DNA of 64,000 bases from Pseudobacillus lumedeiriae (GCF_044891285.1 NZ_JAUIYO010000001.1:62001-126000); one strand, 5' to 3'. Numbered from the stretch's first letter, positions 32,426 through 41,889 are shown. The notes: generated by a model from the letters alone, not told the origin. Translations and numbers: made by a program.

Positions 32426-32662
32426 TTAAAAGCCAAATGGCCGACGAGGGCGTCTCCCACAAAATTGCTGTTGATGATGGACATTTTGAGCAAAAGATTG
32501 AGTTTGTGGGAAGTAATGCTGGTGTTCGTACATTTGATGGTTAATGTTGGCTATATGTGTTGGATGAATATGTGGAACAATAAATTGTTGGAATGTGTGA
32601 TGCTCACAGCACATAGGCGGATGAACCACCGCCGGCAATACTTTTGGTCGATGACAATGCAT
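32426..32662 (-). CDS. cotD: CotD-like inner spore coat protein
   Basis: 78 residues from ATG 32662, preceded by AAAGGGGGA. Very rich in His, Pro and Gln, with MHCHRPKVLPAVVHPPMCCE at the start and PHIHPTHIANINHQ in the middle, the CotD pattern. Expressed in the mother cell late in sporulation; a sigma-K-type promoter lies 40-60 bases upstream. An in-frame extension beyond 32662 overlaps that promoter and is rejected. Confidence 0.9.
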   Translation of the reverse strand: MHCHRPKVLPAVVHPPMCCEHHTFQQFIVPHIHPTHIANINHQMYEHQHYFPQTQSFAQNVHHQQQFCGRRPRRPFGF

Positions 32663-32698
32663 AATTCTGTTCCCCCTTTCCCTTTCTGCTGTATAGAA

Positions 32699-32725
32699 TA
32701 TTCTATGCAAGAAGGAGGAACATGT
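32699..32725 (-). promoter_or_regulatory. Sigma-K-type promoter of the cotD-like gene
   Basis: Minus strand: AC at 32724-32725, 16 bases, then CATAGAATA at 32699-32707, matching the sigma-K -10 consensus CATANNNTA. This fits late mother-cell expression of coat genes. Confidence 0.65.
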
Positions 32726-32744
32726 ACTAGGACAAACACCTATT

Positions 32745-32840
32745 TTACATTAAGCCGTAAAAACTGTCTTTTAAATTAGTCATTAGAAAAGCTGTTAGGC
32801 CGACAAATACGAAAAATAATACGAATAACGCGCGATACAC
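32745..32840 (-). CDS. Putative 31-residue membrane peptide
   Basis: GTG 32840 with GAGGTGG seven bases upstream starts a frame of hydrophobic residues (VYRALFVLFFVFVGLTAFLM), then TNLKDSFYGLM and a stop. It predicts one membrane span with a positive N-terminus. It is between mrfB and the cotD-like gene on the same strand. It could be a sporulation or stress microprotein, but no family is recognised and chance is possible. Confidence 0.45.
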   Translation of the reverse strand: MYRALFVLFFVFVGLTAFLMTNLKDSFYGLM

Positions 32841-32992
32841 TTTCAATCCACCTCATAATTGTTTTCTCTTATTTTTCTTCACTATTCTACATTCTACCGT
32901 CTTTCGTCCTAATAAACAATAAACAAACAGAAATTATTTTGGCGAGATTAACAAAAAAATGTCGTTTTTTACAATAAAGCAACAAGTTTGTT

Positions 32993-34231
32993 TCATCGTT
33001 TTATTTTCTTTTCTAATCGTTTTTTTCGTTGATCGATACTTTCTATGAGCCGCTTATTTTCTAGGCTGCAGAGAGAGCCGGCTGCCTTTGCATGATGCAG
33101 CGACTGAACATAATGCTTTTCTTTGTGCTCATAATATTTACTCAGCTCAATATGCGCTTCGATTCTCTCCCTCATCGTTCCTTTTTCACATACATTTTGC
33201 CACAGAGCAAGCGCTTTATCCCACTTTTTTTCTTTCTTTAAATGAAAAGCCAATGCATGACTAGCCGCTATTTCCACATCTTTTTGCTGCTCTTCAATTA
33301 GTTTTTCATAGGCTTCGGCCGACCGTTTTTTTTCTCCAACCGCTTCAAACCACTTGGCTACTTCTAACCTCTCACCGCTAGTCCTTTCCTTTTCTTCTTG
33401 TAAAAGGTGAAAGCTAATATGCGTATAAAGGGTAATGAGTGTTAAAATATCCCTTTCATTGTGCTGCATGACCTTTACTATTCCCTCTGGATGCTTTCTT
33501 TCGACGAAATCAAAATAAATCATCGGCGCTAAATAGCCTGGGATGTCTTCCATCCGATGAATATCCAGCTTCTCCTTTTCTACGTTTACGAGCTTCACAG
33601 ATTCCATCGAATGCTTCCACAATCTTCTCGATGCATGATACAAATCAAAATGTCCAAAGCTCGGCAGCTTCGGAACGTGTTCACGAACGAGGGTATGGCG
33701 TGTTTTCACTTGCGGCCAGTCGAAAGACTTTCCGTTATATGTGACAAGTGTTGTATAGTCCACTCTTTCGAGAAAGCTCGAATATAGAGCAACTTCATTT
33801 CCCGGTGCGGGCAAAAAGTGCTGGCGCAAAACGATTTCTTCATCCAGCACTCTTGCATAGCCAAGTAAAAAAATAGTGTTTCCTGCTCCCCCTCCGAGTC
33901 CAGTTGTTTCCGTGTCAAAGAAAAATAAATCCGATGCTTCCATTCCTTTTGCAGATAATGGATGCACTCCTTCCCATTCATTCCACTTTTTCACCGCTTT
34001 TTTGATTTCGGAAAGCTGATACTTGCCATGTTTCAAAGAAAGTGGATACCGTACTTCACGGATTAGACAGAATTGGCCGCCAAGAACATACGTGTGCACT
34101 CCAGCCTTTTCCCACTCTTCTCTATAGGGCAGGTCGATCTGTTGTAATGTTTTTTTTTCAATTGTCCCTTTTTCTGTGTCTTCCCGTATAATATGATGTT
34201 TCATCCGTTGAAGCTTCTTAGATAACCCCAC
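32993..34231 (-). CDS. mrfB: MrfB (YprB) DnaQ-like exonuclease
   Basis: 412 residues. The exonuclease domain starts with FFDTETTGLGGGAGNTIF near residue 104, where the first two catalytic acids lie, continues with VTYNGKSFDWPQ near 160 and ends with HNERDILTLITLY near 257. The last 130 residues are TPR-like helices. In B. subtilis MrfA and MrfB carry out excision repair of mitomycin-type lesions, independently of UvrABC. The start is GTG 34231 with GGAGAG seven bases upstream, one base after the mrfA stop, so the two are tightly coupled. Confidence 0.93.
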   Translation of the reverse strand: MGLSKKLQRMKHHIIREDTEKGTIEKKTLQQIDLPYREEWEKAGVHTYVLGGQFCLIREVRYPLSLKHGKYQLSEIKKAVKKWNEWEGVHPLSAKGMEASDLFFFDTETTGLGGGAGNTIFLLGYARVLDEEIVLRQHFLPAPGNEVALYSSFLERVDYTTLVTYNGKSFDWPQVKTRHTLVREHVPKLPSFGHFDLYHASRRLWKHSMESVKLVNVEKEKLDIHRMEDIPGYLAPMIYFDFVERKHPEGIVKVMQHNERDILTLITLYTHISFHLLQEEKERTSGERLEVAKWFEAVGEKKRSAEAYEKLIEEQQKDVEIAASHALAFHLKKEKKWDKALALWQNVCEKGTMRERIEAHIELSKYYEHKEKHYVQSLHHAKAAGSLCSLENKRLIESIDQRKKRLEKKIKR

Positions 34232-34232
34232 T

Positions 34233-36515
34233 TTATTTCTCTCCTAACATTGAAAACATCTCAAGCAGACGGTATGCGTCCTCTTTGGCAGAATCAAAAA
34301 CAGCCTCTGTCCCAATGCAGGAAGGACAGCCGCTTGGACAAGAACACTCGCGAATCAGTTCAGCGGCCCTCTTTAAAATTTCTTCCAATTGACTGAAGAC
34401 TTGTTCGCTCAGCCCAACGCCGCCTGGATAATGATCATAAATAAAAATAGTCGGCTTTTCATTGTGGCTGGCCTTTACTTGGGGAACGATATGAATATCC
34501 TTTGGATCACACATAGCAAATAAAGGAATGATCGCTTTTAAAGAATGAACGGCACCGATTAAACCATTTTCCAGACGTTCCTGTGAGACATTTCTCAATT
34601 CATCATGCAGCGACATCCACACAGCATTCGTATGCAGCTCCACCTCCGGAAGATGAATCGGGCCCGATCCAATATTTTCATGCGTATCAAATTTGATCTT
34701 TTTAAAGATCGTAGCCATGGCATGAACAGCGACATCTCCGTATGAAAAAACAGCATAATCTTTATCTCGTCTTTTATCTTCCTCCAGCACTTGCAGCTGA
34801 ACAGCTAAATTGGCATCTGTAAAATAGTCAACATCTACTTCTCTTACATATGCTTTTTTCTCTTCCCAATCAAGCTTTTCTACTTGATACTGTATTCCTT
34901 GATGCAAATAAATTGCTTCTTCATGCAGCAATGTCATCGCACTGAATGTATCCATTTCCCCAATGACATGATGACTTCCTGTGACAGAAATATCGATAAT
35001 GACCACATTTTCTTGTGAAGCGGACCGCAAACTAATATTGTGAGCAGGAAATGAATCGTTCATCCAAAACCATTGCCCATTGTTCTCGTGAAGCACTCTT
35101 TCCTCCGTTAAGAACTCAAGCACATCTTCAATCTCTATTCCGCCAAACCGTTCCCCATGCTTAAACGGAAGCTCATAAGCGGCACATTTTAGATGATCTA
35201 CTAAAATAACGAGGTTATCTGGGTTAATGCGGGCTGTTTCTGGTGTCCGCTTAAAGAAATAATCAGGGTGGTCAATGATAAATTGATCAAGCGGATCAGA
35301 GCTTGCAACCATAATGACAAGTGACTCGCCATGACGGCGGCCAGCTCTTCCCGCTTGCTGCCAGGCACTGGCAATGGTTCCCGGATAACCAGTCATCACA
35401 CAAACTTGGAGCTGGCCGATATCTACTCCAAGTTCTAATGCATTTGTGCTGACTACTCCATAAATGTCACCGTTTCTCAAACCTTTTTCAATTTCCCGGC
35501 GCTGCGAAGGCAAGTACCCTCCTCGGTACCCTCTGATCGATTTCGGCCCTAATTCATTTTTCACAAGTTCTTGCAAATACGTCAAAATAATCTCTACCCG
35601 CACCCGGCTTCTCGCAAACACGATCGTTTGTATTTTACTTTTCAACATTTCTCCGGCAAGCCGGCGGACTTCCAGCACAGCACTTCGGCGAATATTGAGC
35701 GGCTTATTCACAATCGGCGGGTTATAAAATACAAAATGCTTTCTGCCGGCGGGTGCCCCGTTATTATCTATTAACGCCATTTCTTTGCCTGTTAATGATT
35801 CAGCAAGTTCCAGCGGATTGGCGATCGTTGCTGACGTACAAATAAAAACAGGATCACTTCCATAGTAATGGCAAATTCGCTGCAGACGGCGCAGAACGTT
35901 CGCCACATGACTGCCGAATACCCCTCTATATATGTGAAGCTCATCAATAACGATGTACTTTAAATTTTCAAATAATGATACCCATTTCGTATGATGAGGC
36001 AAAATGGCTGAATGCAGCATATCCGGATTTGTAAGAACGATTTGCCCGGCTTTTCTTACTTTTTGACGGATATTTGCTGAGGTGTCTCCATCATACGTAT
36101 AGCTCGTGATCGGAAGACCCATTTCCCCAATCAATTCGTTGATTTCACTTTTTTGATCCTGAGCGAGCGCTTTTGTCGGAAATAAATAAAGGGCTCTCGC
36201 TTCCTCATTTTCAATCACCGACTGGAGCACAGGCAAATTGTAACAAAGTGTTTTTCCAGATGCTGTCGGTGTAACCGCTACGAAACTTTGATGATTTCGG
36301 GCTGCCTCATACGCGGACAATTGATGTGTATATAGTTGTTTAACTCCCCTGTTTTTCAAAGCTTCCGCTAGTTTGGGTGAAAGATCAGCCGGCAGCGAAA
36401 CTGTATTTGCTTCTTTTTCAGGTATCGTCTGCCAATGAATAATATTAGAACGAACGGCTTCTTCCTGCCGCAGCCAGTCGATGGCTTCTTTTAACGTTTT
36501 TTTGCTAGATAACAT
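34233..36515 (-). CDS. mrfA: MrfA (YprA) DEAD/DEAH-type helicase
   Basis: 760 residues. Superfamily 2 helicase with Walker A TPTASGKT near residue 83, DELH box near 190 and the helicase C-terminal QQAGRAGRRHGESL near 385. The C-terminal DUF1998 domain ends in ECSCPSGCPSC, four cysteines that bind zinc in this family. Acts with MrfB to remove mitomycin adducts. Operon with mrfB. Confidence 0.95.
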   Translation of the reverse strand: MLSSKKTLKEAIDWLRQEEAVRSNIIHWQTIPEKEANTVSLPADLSPKLAEALKNRGVKQLYTHQLSAYEAARNHQSFVAVTPTASGKTLCYNLPVLQSVIENEEARALYLFPTKALAQDQKSEINELIGEMGLPITSYTYDGDTSANIRQKVRKAGQIVLTNPDMLHSAILPHHTKWVSLFENLKYIVIDELHIYRGVFGSHVANVLRRLQRICHYYGSDPVFICTSATIANPLELAESLTGKEMALIDNNGAPAGRKHFVFYNPPIVNKPLNIRRSAVLEVRRLAGEMLKSKIQTIVFARSRVRVEIILTYLQELVKNELGPKSIRGYRGGYLPSQRREIEKGLRNGDIYGVVSTNALELGVDIGQLQVCVMTGYPGTIASAWQQAGRAGRRHGESLVIMVASSDPLDQFIIDHPDYFFKRTPETARINPDNLVILVDHLKCAAYELPFKHGERFGGIEIEDVLEFLTEERVLHENNGQWFWMNDSFPAHNISLRSASQENVVIIDISVTGSHHVIGEMDTFSAMTLLHEEAIYLHQGIQYQVEKLDWEEKKAYVREVDVDYFTDANLAVQLQVLEEDKRRDKDYAVFSYGDVAVHAMATIFKKIKFDTHENIGSGPIHLPEVELHTNAVWMSLHDELRNVSQERLENGLIGAVHSLKAIIPLFAMCDPKDIHIVPQVKASHNEKPTIFIYDHYPGGVGLSEQVFSQLEEILKRAAELIRECSCPSGCPSCIGTEAVFDSAKEDAYRLLEMFSMLGEK

Positions 36516-36582
36516 GCCCTCACCTCTCTTTCATTCTAGCGAAGGAACGATCCATTTAAAAGACCAATGATCTTTATTCATA

Positions 36583-36647
36583 CGTGCCTGTTGATTTCCG
36601 CTCCAATCACCAAAGGGGAAAAATCAACACTAGTCATGAACATACCC
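36583..36647. repeat. GTTGATT/AATCAAC palindromic repeat, copy 3
   Basis: ACGTGCCTGTTGATTTCCGC then GGGGAAAAATCAACACTAGT and CATGAACATACC. It is the most compact copy; compare 11486, which has the same beginning and end with an internal insertion. Confidence 0.65.
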
Positions 36648-36698
36648 TATCATAAAAGAATAGCGGCATAAAAAAGACATATCATTTGCAGCACAAGA

Positions 36699-36722
36699 AA
36701 AAAACATAGGCTGACACCTATG
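36699..36722 (-). terminator. yppG terminator
   Basis: GCATAGGTGTCAGCCTATG stem followed by TTTTTTT on the minus strand, overlapping the yppG stop codon. Confidence 0.85.
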
Positions 36723-37110
36723 CTTTAAAGGTTTTTACGATCCCGCTCACTACATTCGAAAGCTGGGACACGGTATTCACCATCATTCCCGCTGTATCGA
36801 CTGCTTTGCCAATGTCAAATGTACCATCTTTGTTTTTAAAAGACTGCAGCAAAAGCTGGCTGCCGCTTTTAGATGCAGGAGCATTTTGCGATGCAGAAGA
36901 AGCAGATGGGTACATCTGGTACGGTCCTTGCGGCATTTGCATTTGATAAAGCGGATGATTCCACAAATCCCCGGAAAGCTGGGAGTACCTAGGTGGAGAA
37001 ACGGTGTAGCCGGGGTACCCAGCTGGCGACGCTGTGTGACCAGGGTAGGCAGCCGGCGAATGATATGGATAATATCCAGGATAAGGATACACTGGATCCC
37101 ACGGGTTCAT
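36718..37110 (-). CDS. yppG: YppG family protein
   Basis: 130 residues from ATG 37110, with GGGAGG seven bases upstream. The first half is low-complexity, rich in Tyr, Pro and Gly (MNPWDPVYPYPGYYPYHSP), like several spore coat proteins. The second half is the conserved tail LLLQSFKNKDGTFDIGKAVD. B. subtilis YppG has the same layout and position beside yppE. Possibly a spore or surface protein; function unknown. Confidence 0.85.
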   Translation of the reverse strand: MNPWDPVYPYPGYYPYHSPAAYPGHTASPAGYPGYTVSPPRYSQLSGDLWNHPLYQMQMPQGPYQMYPSASSASQNAPASKSGSQLLLQSFKNKDGTFDIGKAVDTAGMMVNTVSQLSNVVSGIVKTFKA

Positions 37111-37172
37111 CTTCTTCCCTCCCACAACATTGGTTATAACATGTTATGCTGGCCGGCCGGGAAGAGTGATAG

Positions 37173-37523
37173 TTATATCAATTCTTTTAACAATTGCTTT
37201 AAAACAAACAAAGTTGATTCCACATAATTTCGAAAACGAGTATAACTCGTTTCCGGAAAAAATGCCTGTACAGAAATCATTTCGATGTTTTCCACGACCG
37301 CCTTTACTTGCGGACCATGAATATGCTTAAAACAAGTGGTTTGAAAACAGCTGGTGATTTCCTTCTCCCACGCCTCTGTCAATAGGCGGGCTTTGTCAGA
37401 AAATGGTTTTACTTCTGTATAGAAATCTCCTTTTTCTTTTGTCTCTCTCGCTATATGGTAGCGCTCGTTAGCATCGTTCACTATGTTTAACAGCTCTTCC
37501 GTCAGCTCTTGAAGTGTCGTCAT
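37173..37523 (-). CDS. yppE: YppE (DUF1798) family protein
   Basis: 116 residues, predicted as a four-helix bundle of the DUF1798 type (MTTLQELTEELL, HIHGPQVKAVVENIEM). Function unknown. It sits between the yppG gene and an unnamed 80-residue gene, as in the ypp cluster of B. subtilis. Confidence 0.85.
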   Translation of the reverse strand: MTTLQELTEELLNIVNDANERYHIARETKEKGDFYTEVKPFSDKARLLTEAWEKEITSCFQTTCFKHIHGPQVKAVVENIEMISVQAFFPETSYTRFRNYVESTLFVLKQLLKELI

Positions 37524-37604
37524 CTTTCATTTCCCTTCTCATTCTCTTACCTGTCGCTCCACATATTGTATATTTGTTTCCATTAATCTTCAAGACACTG
37601 CTAA

Positions 37605-37847
37605 TTAAACCGGCTCACACGTTACTTTAAACGATTGGACCATTTTATAGGAAGGAGCAGCAGACAATAAAAATTCAGCACCCTCTTCGAGCAGCCCCAT
37701 ACGCGTAATCACCGCTTCTTTCTTTTTCGCAAGTCGGGAATAGTGAGCTTTATGCATAACGGTAACTCTTTTCTTCAGTACCTTTTCGATTTGATCCACT
37801 TTCTCCTCAATTTCGTTCAATGTACGAAGCACTTCTTCTCTCGTCAT
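37605..37847 (-). CDS. Small helical hypothetical protein
   Basis: 80 residues from ATG 37847, eight bases after GGAG. The N-terminal 30 residues form a heptad-like helix (EEVLRTLNEIEEKVDQIEKV). Highly basic in the middle. It may correspond to one of the small ypp genes, but I cannot match it. Cytosolic. Confidence 0.6.
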   Translation of the reverse strand: MTREEVLRTLNEIEEKVDQIEKVLKKRVTVMHKAHYSRLAKKKEAVITRMGLLEEGAEFLLSAAPSYKMVQSFKVTCEPV

Positions 37848-37856
37848 ACATCCCAC

Positions 37857-38247
37857 TCCTTTATGTTTTTATTCCTTAACGTTCTACCGGCTCGTCTTAA
37901 TCTCTTGTAGCTTCATTTCTCTTTACCTTTCAAGAACTCCTTCTCACTTGACAAAACTAGGTTGCATTCGGCAAAGAAAGAAGAGGCCAGACAAAAATTT
38001 CTCTCTATTCGACAACGCCTTCATCCATTGTATGATTGTGGGATTCTATTAAATGCAGCGCTCGCCAGAAAAGGTTATAATAAAGAAGCATCATAGTTAT
38101 ATCGGCCGGGCAAGCCGCATAACTGTACAAGCAGGATAAAAACTGCTCCTATTTTCATTAAACGGGAAGGCCAAAAATCAGCCTATTTTCTTACCCCATG
38201 TATAATTTTTTCTGTTATGATATGTAGTATCTTGTGAGGTGTATGCA
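37857..38247. other. Intergenic region upstream of recU
   Basis: About 390 bases between divergent transcripts. It must hold the recU-ponA promoter and the promoter for the 80-residue gene. I find no repeat, hairpin or reading frame that I can defend; GGTTATAATAAAG near 38075 could be a -10 for an upstream start. Confidence 0.35.
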
Positions 38248-38853
38248 ATGGCAATAAAATATCCCAATGGAAAAAAGTATGTCCCGGCTGCAACTGGGGC
38301 GGCTAGTAAGAAACCAGCGCTGCAAAACAGCTACAGCAATAGAGGGATGACACTTGAAAAAGATTTGAATGACACGAACATCTTCTATCTTGAGCGAGGA
38401 TTAGCGGTGATTCATAAAAAGCCAACCCCCGTGCAAATCGTTCAAGTGGATTATCCTAAAAGAAGCGCAGCCGTCATTAAAGAAGCTTACTTCCAACAAG
38501 CCTCTACTACCGACTACAACGGCGTATACCGCGGAAGATATGTCGATTTTGAGGCGAAAGAAACGAGAAGCGCCACTGCATTTCCACTGAAAAACTTTCA
38601 CGAACATCAAATTATCCATATGAGAAAAGTGGAAGAACAAAATGGCATCAGCTTCGTCATTATCCGTTTCGCCTTGACAGAGGAAGTATTTTATCTTCCT
38701 GCATGCCAGCTGTTTGATTATTGGGACAGGATGGAACAAGGCGGCCGGAAATCGATTACGAAAACAGAAATCGAAAACACCGGCTTTTTAATTCCGAAAG
38801 GTTTTCAACCGCTCATTCCTTATTTGTCGGTGATCGATCGGCTGTACTTTTAA
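38248..38853 (+). CDS. recU: Holliday junction resolvase RecU
   Basis: 201 residues from ATG 38248 (GAGGTG upstream). Cleaves four-way junctions during recombination and chromosome segregation. N-terminal disordered start MAIKYPNGKKY, then the family motif YSNRGMTLEKDLNDTN near residue 30, and the nuclease core GVYRGRYVDFEAKETR with catalytic Asp, Glu and Lys near 92-100. Paired with ponA downstream, the conserved recU-ponA arrangement. Confidence 0.97.
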   Translation: MAIKYPNGKKYVPAATGAASKKPALQNSYSNRGMTLEKDLNDTNIFYLERGLAVIHKKPTPVQIVQVDYPKRSAAVIKEAYFQQASTTDYNGVYRGRYVDFEAKETRSATAFPLKNFHEHQIIHMRKVEEQNGISFVIIRFALTEEVFYLPACQLFDYWDRMEQGGRKSITKTEIENTGFLIPKGFQPLIPYLSVIDRLYF

Positions 38854-38914
38854 TTAAAGCCGTGTGGATGCAGCCCACAAGAACCTTCCGCTCATCATAT
38901 AAACGTAAATGAAA

Positions 38915-38959
38915 GTTACATTTTCTATTTTGTAGACATGCTATGACAGTAAATGTAAC
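38915..38959 (+). promoter_or_regulatory. Inverted repeat between recU and ponA
   Basis: GTTACATTT at 38915-38923 and AAATGTAAC at 38951-38959, a perfect 9-bp inverted repeat with 27 bases between, 38 bases before ponA. It could be an operator pair flanking an internal promoter or a weak stem; no T-run follows. Confidence 0.45.
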
Positions 38960-38997
38960 CACTTTTTATTTTCATCGAAAGCGAGGATATTGGACAA

Positions 38998-41772
38998 ATG
39001 TCTGATCAGTATAATTCACGTATAGAAAGAAGAAAGCAGAAGAACAAGCGCACCGCTAAGCAAGAAGCGCCAACGGCAAAAAATTCAAAAAAAAGAACAG
39101 CGTCCCTAGCTAAAAAAATATTTTTTACCCTTGCCGCCTTATTTCTTTTATCAATGGCAGCAGGCGCTGGCACATTTGCCCTGATGGTGAAGGACACCCC
39201 CAAGCTTGATCAAGCACTGCTTCGCGATCCGATATCGTCAAAAATTTACGATATGAATGGCGATTTCATTACATCTGTAGGCTCAGCCAAGCGGGATTAC
39301 GTCAAATATGAAGATATTCCCCAGTTAGTGAGAGATGCCATCCTTGCTACGGAAGATGCTCGCTTTTTCCAACACCATGGAATCGACATCATCCGTATCG
39401 GAGGAGCAGCTATTAAGAACGTAACGGAAGGCTTTGGTTCAGAGGGAGCGAGTACAATTACACAGCAAGTAGTGAAAATGTCCTTCTTATCCCCTGATAA
39501 AACGTTAAAAAGAAAAGCACAGGAAGCATGGCTTGCTTACCAGCTTGATAAAGAGTATTCCAAAGAAGAAATTTTTGAAATGTACGTCAACAAAGTGTAT
39601 ATGTCAGATGGTATCCACGGTATTAAAGAAGCGGCTAATCATTATTTTGATAAAGACCTCGATGAATTGACGCTTCCTGAAGCAGCTGTCATTGCCGGTA
39701 TGCCGCAAAGTCCAAATAACTATAATCCGTTCGATCATCCAGATCGTGCGGAAAAACGCCGCAATATCGTTCTGTCTTTAATGGAACAGCATCAAAAAAT
39801 TTCTGCTGCAGACATGGAAGCAGCGAAACAAACATCGATTAAAGAACAAGTGGCTAAGAAGAAACCTGATGCCGGAAATGTAAAGAAGTTCAATTCGTAT
39901 ATCGATATGGTTGTGGAAGAAGTACAGTCAATGGGGGAATATAATCCCTATTCTGACGGTCTAAAAATCTATACAACACTTGATCCAAAAGCACAAACAT
40001 ATATGGAAAAACTGTTGAATACAGATGAGATCATTCACTATCCGAGCGAAAAATTCCAAGCTGGTATTTCTTTGATTGATACGAAGACTGGAGAAGTAAG
40101 GGCAATCGGCGGCGGACGGAACCAAGAAGTGGAACGCGGCTTTAACTATGCAGTGGACTTGAAACAGCGTCAGCCTGGATCAGTTATTAAACCCCTTATC
40201 GATTATGGACCGGCCATCGAATATTTGAAATGGTCGACCTATCAGCAGCTGGATGACCGGCCATATTCCTACTCGAATGGTGCGCCGATCCGAAATGCAG
40301 GCGGCTCTTATATGGGCCCGATCACTTTAAGAACAGCACTAGTACACTCGCGTAACATTCCGGCACTGCAAACGTATCAAAAAGTTGGACATGAAAAAGC
40401 AAACGAATTTTTAAACAATGTTGGTATTCATATTCCAGAGCATCAATCAGAAAATGAATCTAACTCTATCGGAGCAATGGGCGGTATTTCTCCGCTTGAT
40501 TTATCTGGTGCGTATGCTGCTTTTGGTAATGGCGGAACGTATAACAAGCCGCATACCGTAAAGAAAATTGTCTTATCAGATGGTGAAACAGAAGTAAAGA
40601 ATGACATCAAACCTCAAAAAGCAATGAGTGATTATACTGCCTATATGATCACTGATGTATTGAAAGATGTTGTCAAAGAAGGAACCGGACGAAGAGCTAA
40701 CATTCCAGGCCTTCCTGTTGCAGGTAAGACAGGGACAACGAACTACACAGCCAAGGAAAAAAGAGATTGGAACATCTCCTCATCAGCTGCCCCGGATTCA
40801 TGGTTCGTTGGCTATACAACGAACTATACGGCAGCTATTTGGACAGGATATGAAAAGAAAAGCGATTATTTATCCAAAAACAGCCAAAATATTTCTAAAG
40901 AACTGTTTAAGAATCTAATGGAAGAAGTTTCATCTGATAAAGAAACGAAAAACTTCAAAAAACCAAACAGTGTTGTTGAATTACCAATTAAAAAAGGAAC
41001 AAATCCAGCTCAAATTGCCGGAGCGGGCACACCTAGCAGCGAAAAGGTATATGAACTCTTTATTAGAGGAGAAGAGCCAAAAAAAGTATTTAATGATTTC
41101 AAAGAAAAAGAGAAAGATGAAGAGAAGGAAAAAGAGAAAGAAGGAAAAATTGAAAACTTAACAGCTTCCTATGATGCAGCTTCTCAAAGTATTTCAGTAT
41201 CCTGGTCATTCGGAGGCAAAGGTTCACCAAGCTTTACTGTTTCCTCATCTACCGGAGAATCACAGTCAACAGGCGGAAACTCAGCGGTCTTCGGCAACGC
41301 CCAGCCAGGACAGTCGTATAGTTACACTGTAACTGTCACAGTCGATGGCGAAACACTCGATACCGCATCGACTTCGATCACTGTTCCGGGAGAAGAAGAG
41401 CCTCCACAAGATGATAGTACCGACGTCTTACCACCGGAACAGCCTGGGGACAATGGTAACAACAATGGCGGAAATAACGGCAACGGTAACAACGATAATA
41501 ACAATGGCGGAAATAACGGCAACGGTAACAACGATAATAACAATGGCGGAAATAACGGCAACGGTAACAACAATAATAACAATGGCGGAAATAACGGCAA
41601 CGGTAACAACAATAATAACAATGGCGGAAATAACGGCAATGACAGCAACAATGGTAACAATGGCGGAAATAACAATGCGCCGCCAACCACTACACCACCA
41701 ACTGCACCGCCTGAAACAGGAGGAACACTTACCCCTTCCCCTGGCAATACACAACAAGATTCAGATATGTAG
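38998..41772 (+). CDS. ponA: Penicillin-binding protein 1A (class A)
   Basis: 924 residues. A basic cytosolic head, one membrane span around residues 40-62, then the glycosyltransferase domain with EDARFFQHHGID near residue 118, and the transpeptidase domain with the nucleophile in GSVIK near 397, SRN near 450 and KTGT near 577. An FN3-like domain follows (roughly 720-795) after a Lys/Glu-rich linker. The tail, about 100 residues, is Asn/Gly-rich with five 13-residue repeats, then Pro/Thr-rich. Polymerises and cross-links peptidoglycan outside the membrane. In B. subtilis the tail is also low-complexity, but this one is unusually regular. Confidence 0.97.
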   Translation: MSDQYNSRIERRKQKNKRTAKQEAPTAKNSKKRTASLAKKIFFTLAALFLLSMAAGAGTFALMVKDTPKLDQALLRDPISSKIYDMNGDFITSVGSAKRDYVKYEDIPQLVRDAILATEDARFFQHHGIDIIRIGGAAIKNVTEGFGSEGASTITQQVVKMSFLSPDKTLKRKAQEAWLAYQLDKEYSKEEIFEMYVNKVYMSDGIHGIKEAANHYFDKDLDELTLPEAAVIAGMPQSPNNYNPFDHPDRAEKRRNIVLSLMEQHQKISAADMEAAKQTSIKEQVAKKKPDAGNVKKFNSYIDMVVEEVQSMGEYNPYSDGLKIYTTLDPKAQTYMEKLLNTDEIIHYPSEKFQAGISLIDTKTGEVRAIGGGRNQEVERGFNYAVDLKQRQPGSVIKPLIDYGPAIEYLKWSTYQQLDDRPYSYSNGAPIRNAGGSYMGPITLRTALVHSRNIPALQTYQKVGHEKANEFLNNVGIHIPEHQSENESNSIGAMGGISPLDLSGAYAAFGNGGTYNKPHTVKKIVLSDGETEVKNDIKPQKAMSDYTAYMITDVLKDVVKEGTGRRANIPGLPVAGKTGTTNYTAKEKRDWNISSSAAPDSWFVGYTTNYTAAIWTGYEKKSDYLSKNSQNISKELFKNLMEEVSSDKETKNFKKPNSVVELPIKKGTNPAQIAGAGTPSSEKVYELFIRGEEPKKVFNDFKEKEKDEEKEKEKEGKIENLTASYDAASQSISVSWSFGGKGSPSFTVSSSTGESQSTGGNSAVFGNAQPGQSYSYTVTVTVDGETLDTASTSITVPGEEEPPQDDSTDVLPPEQPGDNGNNNGGNNGNGNNDNNNGGNNGNGNNDNNNGGNNGNGNNNNNNGGNNGNGNNNNNNGGNNGNDSNNGNNGGNNNAPPTTTPPTAPPETGGTLTPSPGNTQQDSDM
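41467..41661 (+). repeat. 39-bp tandem repeat in the ponA tail
   Basis: Five 39-bp units, each encoding GGNNGNGNN(D/N)NNN. The first two carry Asp and the next two Asn at the same codon; the fifth is diverged. The start of a sixth follows. Copy number is likely variable between strains. Confidence 0.9.
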
Positions 41773-41823
41773 TTCTTCCTTCCTCTATTACTCAACAATA
41801 GAGGAAACATACACATAAATAAA

Positions 41824-41863
41824 AAAGCAGGATGGCGAATGAAGCGCCATCCTGCTTTTTTAT
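41824..41863. terminator. Bidirectional terminator between ponA and ypoC
   Basis: AAAAAAGCAGGATGGCG pairs with CGCCATCCTGCTTTTTT around a short loop, with T-runs on both strands. Confidence 0.92.
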
Positions 41864-41889
41864 TAGCTAAAAACGTTCTATAACAAAGC

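Noticed and set aside
32426..32739. Upstream-extended or alternative frames at the cotD-like gene
   Set aside because: They run over the sigma-K-type promoter; the His- and Pro-rich protein starts at 32662.
41322..41816. Leu/Pro-rich and other frames overlapping the ponA tail in other phases
   Set aside because: They are products of the 39-bp repeat read in other frames.
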